Shown here piece by piece: positions 35,541-40,295 of a DNA stretch of 40,295 nt. Under the pieces are notes generated by a model, which was not told the DNA's origin, searched no databases, and saw only the letters and a program-made list of their open reading frames with translations. Position 1 is the first letter of the stretch. Every line of letters begins with the position of its first letter. The DNA comes from Cudoniella acicularis (taxonomy: Eukaryota; Ascomycota; Leotiomycetes; Helotiales; Helotiaceae): assembly GCA_013054445.1 (NCBI GenBank), contig JAAMPI010000383.1, positions 1 through 40,295 on the forward strand, in the 5' to 3' direction. A program made the translations under genes and the position numbers.

Positions 35541-36178
35541 TTTGAGGGAAGATAAAATATTGTTTGATGTTTTTTAAAGCGAAGGAGATTGTGAATTCTT
35601 GGTGCCAGTTGGGGATTGAAATGATTTGAGGATTGGGATGAGTGGATGTGCGGGAAGGATTAGACTTATATAAAATATAGGACGGCGGTTAGAATGTCAT
35701 TTTGACGCCCTTCACATAAGGTTAAATGGAAATTGACGAAAAAACCAATACTTGTCTGGCAATCAAAAACTCACAAACCTATGAACGAGAAGCGGAAACA
35801 TTCCGGTGTATTTTGCAATTCAGAAACGATGACCCCTTGATATCATGTATTACGACTGGTGGACGAGCAAAGAGGTCGGGTTGATTTTGAGTGGTTTGGA
35901 TATAGCTGTTGAGATATTTGGTGTGAATGCGGAGTTACGGATGTTGGGATGTCCCGAGCCGCTTTTCTGAGAAGACAGAGCTCCGTGATCCGACCAGAAT
36001 CGAGCTAGCTTGAATTACAGACAACTTACGTGTGACTCATAAACTTGCTCTGAGCCTGCCTATATGTGACGAGAAGCTCTCATGTATTTCTAAGGTGTCA
36101 ATCAATGGTCGAAAATGACAGGTAATATTGTTCCGATATTGGGGATAAAATTGTCGATATTCGCAGACTCAGAGTTCA
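35541..36178. other. Intergenic between NRPS-like 3' end and DJ-1-like start
   Basis: It carries the DJ-1-like promoter on the minus strand and the NRPS-like 3' flank. No other gene is seen. Confidence 0.5.
35665..35679 (-). promoter_or_regulatory. TATA-like box upstream of the DJ-1-like gene
   Basis: On the minus strand the sequence reads TATATTTTATATAAG, about 125-140 bp before the ATG at 35540. That is a plausible distance for a fungal core promoter with a leader of about 100 nt, and it supports the chosen start. Confidence 0.4.
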
Positions 36179-39100
36179 TCAGCTCCAACCCTTCATCCAC
36201 AATCCAATCGACTCAGGAGTCACAGCATCAAGCTGCGCCGCTGTTCCGCTATCTCTTACCAGACCAACTACCTCATATCTTCCCATTCCTTTCAGCGCAC
36301 CTTCCCCTTGCTCACTGAGTATCTTGAAGAATTCGACCAGCTTGAGAGCAGGGTTTCTTTGTAATGCCATCCCACTTCTGTCTCTTCTCCCACTCTCTTC
36401 CAACATTTGCACCCACTCATCAAGCCCTACAACACGTGGAACGTCGCAAAGCCTGGCCACTTCGTGAATAATGCTAGACCAAGTCACCACCTTAGGATTA
36501 ACCAGATTGTATACTGTCGTGTCCCCTTTCTCATGCTCGGTCCTCTCGAGGACGCTTGAGGTCAACTCCATAATCACAGAAGAGAGCAAGTCCACCGGAA
36601 TCCAGTCCAGAGCCTCAAAATACCCAAGCGCCGAAGGAATCGCACCCAGGTATTTTGAGCTTGTCATCAAACTTGGGAACCACTCATTTCGATTCCATAG
36701 GCCACCTCCTTTCGAGGGCCCGGAAATCTGACCAGTTCGAAAGATGGCCGCATTGACTCCTGATGCTTTTGAAAATTGTGATATCAAGTGTTCGCTGACA
36801 AATTTTGATTCCGCGTACCCAATCTTCTCAGGGGCTTCAAATTCCGAAATCACAGCCTCGGGAACAATGGCTGAAGGATCCCTTGAGATCATTGAAAGCG
36901 CCGTGGAAATACTAGATATGAAAACGAGCGGTGCTTTGTTTGTTGACTTGGAGCTGAAGTCGAGTAGGTTCTGTACTCCTTGAATATGTGGCTGAAAAGA
37001 TTCGAGAGAAAGGTTGAAATCCACTTGCCATGCGCAATGAATAATGGCCGTGGCTTCATCAAGGAGTTTGGCAAACACCTTTGGAGGTAATCCGAAAGTT
37101 TCATGCAGGAAATCAGTTTGGAAGAATTGAATCCGCTCTGAGGACCATTTAGTATTAAGGCCACGAGCAGAAGAAGCCTTCTCTTGTTTTGCACGACCAT
37201 CTTTAGACCGATTGAAACAGTATATCCGGGACACTATCGAATCTGGCATGGCTTCAAAAGTGGCAAGTAAATGGGACCCCAAAGAGCCCGTCGTTCCAGT
37301 GAGGATCACGCTCCACCCCTTGGTGTGTATGTGATCATCTTTTACTCTCGTTCCAACTTTTTGAATCCCGACTTCAGGCAGATATTTTTGAAATTTGTCC
37401 AGAATAGCCTCCATATGTTGCACACGAGAATTGGAAGCAGGCTTTTTCGTGTTTGTAATGCCATTTTGATCTCCGGCTAGATGGAGAATTGTTGTTGTCA
37501 GTTTTGAGATGTCCGGCGATGAGTATACTAAACGAGGGTTAACTTGTGCTGGATCAACATCTATTCCGCAGTACTTGAGAGCAGCCTTGAGTCTAGACAC
37601 AACAACGCTAACTCTCAAAGAATCCATTCCATTCTGAAAGACATCGTCGAGCTCTTTCAGATCGGTTCTGTCCAAAGTTTGGGCATATATCTCCTTGACA
37701 AGAGTGCTGATATCCTCAACAGATGCTGGATTTCGTAAAGTCAAGCCCTCGAGGAGCAATGTTGCTTCTTGAGATGAGTACAAGTGTTCGAGCTCTGTTG
37801 AATATGCCTTCACAGACAGTTGACGCTGAACTGTTCCTTTTCCCGCTCTGAGGAAGGGCTTGTCTGGTGTTGTAAAGAGAACTAACGATTTGGAGACCTT
37901 TGCGTATCCAGGTGCGATGCGGTTAGCTTCTTGAATTGAGGGCCATATTCTATTTAGTGCCTCGCTTTTTTCGTCGTTTGTAACCGTGACATAGTCTGCT
38001 TCCATTTCGATCAAAAGACAAGGGCTAAAACGAAAATCTCCTACGATGAGCGCAGCTTTGACTGACGGGTGAGACCGAATAGTGTTTTCCATCGGGATAG
38101 GATTGATCTTTTCCCCATTTGAGAATACAATCAAGTCATCAGCCCTGCCACGATATGTCATCCAACCCGCATTGTTGGACTTCTTTGAATACAAATCTCT
38201 CATGCGATACTCTTTCAACTCTGGGAATACCTGAAAAATTCCATGGTATTTGTTCGTGCGTGGATCATTCACAATCACGAGCTCGAAAATTCCTTCCGAA
38301 ATCTCGTCGAATCGATATCCAATATCCGAGTAGAATTTCAAAGAATCCCAGACGCTGTTGTCGCCTGAGATGTTATAAAACCAACCCTCCTCGGTTGCCC
38401 CAATGTAGCTATGAAGATGTGGCACTTTTTCAGCCAGATTCGCGCCAACAATTGGTGATAAAGGACCTCCACCATAGCCAATATGCTTTAGTTGTCCAAG
38501 TTCTTTCACAGCGGCAAGGTCTTTCGACAGTTCTTCTAGGGTTGAAGGCGGTGTGAGCAATGAAGTGATAGCACGATGTTTCAAGAGCTCAGAAACATAA
38601 GGCGCAGACATTGGGACATCTGGATGTCCAAGTACAAGAATCATTTCGTATTGAGCGGGGTACATATTGAAAGCTAGACCGCCAGCATGAAAGCAAGGGA
38701 GTGTCATCAGTGTTGATTGTCCGTGAATAAATTGCATCGTTAAAGATTCGCCTTGATCTGGGGGAAGTATATTACCAGCATCTAAAGACGCTAAAAAAAT
38801 ACTTGTTCCAAGAAATTGGCTTCGGATTTCCTGAATATTGTCAGAAACACGCTGGAAAAAAATTTCTGCTGATCTCACTCACCTGAAGATCCCGAGGTAT
38901 GAATATGAATGATGGGACTGTTGCTTAGAGTTTCAAAGTTTACATCATATACGTAGTGAGGCACAGAATTCGTCGCTAAGACCTCATCCAACGATGGCGC
39001 TTCCAATTTGCGAACATCCTTTGAAGCATCAAAAAGAGAGAGCAGAGATTGCTTCAAGGACGAGCACGAAACCAAAGATCCGCAATTTGCTCTTTGAAAC

Positions 39101-39495
39101 AATGCTATCTGAGCATCAACAGTGTTCCGCAGGGAGCAGATCAAAATCTAGACCATGGTCAATCTCAAAACGTATGCTCTGGGGAAATGACTTACCTGTC
39201 GACCAGTTTTCATCACTGCCAATACGAAGATGATGTATCTAAGATCGTTTGGGCCAAGATACGCAAAAGGTCTAGCTTTTTCATCTTCACCAGCCAACTC
39301 CGATTCAAGCCACCAGCAAACGCGATTAACGGCATTCGCCAAACGAGAATAGCTGATGGATTGAAAGCCCTTCGAGGGGTCTCGCGAAATGGGATACAGG
39401 GCATATGGCTGTGAATATCCAGCTCTGGCTCTTTCGTCCACGATGTGTGGTAAGAGACGTTTGCAAAAACTCGAGATGTCGTACGCGGAGTCCAT
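36179..39495 (-). pseudogene. NRPS-like reductase (adenylation-thiolation-reductase) with one frameshift
   Basis: Minus-strand exons are 39196-39495, 38883-39147 and 36179-38830, with introns of 48 bp (GTAAGT) and 52 bp (GTGAGT, CTGAC branch). The total of 3217 nt is one base more than 1072 codons. The adenylation domain (about 1-520) shows HTSGSSGNPKP across the second splice, a FHAGGLAF segment, GATEEGWF, YRGRADDLIVFSNGEK, and a Lys near the end (RAGKGTVQRQ). The carrier domain has its phosphopantetheine Ser at about 592 (NGMDSLR). The C-terminal thioester reductase (about 695-1071) has the NADPH motif TGTTGSLG and catalytic YAESK (Tyr860, Lys864). There is no condensation domain, so it would activate one carboxylic acid and release it as an aldehyde or alcohol. 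Just after NPKPISWNKYF a T7 run (plus-strand A7, 38793-38799) throws the frame by one, and the rest continues in the next frame. One T fewer would restore it, so it is either a fresh pseudogene or a sequence error. Confidence 0.88.
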
Positions 39496-40295
39496 GTTGC
39501 GTAGAGGGGAGTGGGAGCATTCCTTTTGGGCACGTTTGTGGAAAACTCGAAGGTGGGACGGGTCAGGCAATATAATAATCAACAAAAAAAAAAGGTTCTG
39601 ACATGTTAGAATTGGCGGGTTTTCAAGGTCCGCATTTCTATAGTATTAGTGGTTGATATGTTGGCGGGCAACCATGCTATCACCCATCGCCGTCTAGGCA
39701 TCTTTTCCTCGACAGGCCGGGGATGTGCATCACTCGTGAGCGAGGCAAGCTGACTTCTACGCCTGACGACGATGGGCACGTTGGACGCTAGAGATATCGC
39801 CAGGTTGATATTCGAACGGTCGAATCCATCGAGATTCATCAAGTTTGGATCTGACAGCACGTGCAATGCTGGTCTTTCGCCACGGAAGGAAAACGGGCGA
39901 TTCGTACTCCGTGTAGCGGAACAAAAGGGATCTTGATGTCAGGCTGTCAGCACGGTGAGCAGCGTTAATATCGGAGTTGTAGTCCGATTAGGAGCACTCT
40001 AGTTCCAAAGCGGCTAGAATGCTGTTGGTTTTGGTCTTATGTAATAAATTTCCACATCATTTCGTCGCGTCACGTCTCTCTTGACTTCCTTTCAACCTTT
40101 CATCGCATCTATCAGCCTCACCGCAGCTGCAATTCTTCTATGTCCTTTGGAGTAGTTGCATCAGAAGGATTCACAACGGATTTTCCTGCGCAGCGCAAGC
40201 AAGAGATTTGACTCTAAAACAGCCCATCTCAACATGGGTCGAAGAGGGGTCAAGGCCGAACTGTCACTCAAATATTTGCGGAACATCGGGTGCAG
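39496..40295. other. Upstream region of the NRPS-like gene
   Basis: It presumably contains the NRPS-like promoter. An in-frame extension upstream of ATG 39495 reaches 39585 but adds no domain. The 86-codon minus-strand frame at 39606-39866 is not recognised and is probably chance. An A10 run lies near 39584. Confidence 0.4.

Noticed and set aside
39606..39866. 86-codon minus-strand frame upstream of the NRPS-like gene
   Set aside because: No recognisable domain, no signal peptide and no splice connection to the reductase; likely chance.

Overview
The window reads as nuclear DNA of a filamentous ascomycete (Pezizomycotina). The reasons are short spliceosomal introns of about 46-117 bp with GT-AG ends and CTAAC/CTGAC-like branch points, long introns-poor exons, a transposon relic whose stop codons fit repeat-induced point mutation (RIP: C:G to T:A), and protein families typical of moulds. 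Leotiomycetes is possible but only a guess. No bacterial, viral or organellar features were seen.

Layout. 1-721: edge of a RIP-damaged repeat (an open minus-strand frame with two TAG stops, then an LTR-like segment). 722-5813: no convincing gene. 5814-7596 (minus): intact four-exon gene for a secreted amidase-signature amidase. 7597-21184: about 13.6 kb with no gene I can support, holding an AT-rich islet with a telomere-like motif near 9.4 kb, a perfect 11-bp-arm palindrome at 13.67 kb and a diverged tandem repeat at 15.07-15.83 kb. 21250-24025 (plus): three-exon gene combining a C2H2 finger with an Est1/SMG7-type domain, followed by an odd coding-like segment. 24497-26560: AT-rich, then strand-skewed DNA. 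27191-28272 (minus): secreted Cys-rich single-pass membrane protein. 29915-31264: Tc1-like transposon with perfect 41-bp inverted ends and a RIP-killed transposase.

The right end (32518-39495) holds three genes in the same orientation that look like the remains of a small secondary-metabolite locus. They are an NRPS-like adenylation-thiolation-reductase, a DJ-1/PfpI (ThiJ) protein and an FAD-dependent monooxygenase. Each one has its reading frame broken by one base, and the monooxygenase also has two adjacent stop codons and has lost key FAD-binding residues. Intact, the reductase would load and reduce a carboxylic acid to an aldehyde or alcohol, with the other two as possible tailoring enzymes; that pathway is inference. 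The intact frames of the amidase, Est1-type and membrane-protein genes argue against a uniformly poor assembly, although homopolymer errors cannot be excluded.
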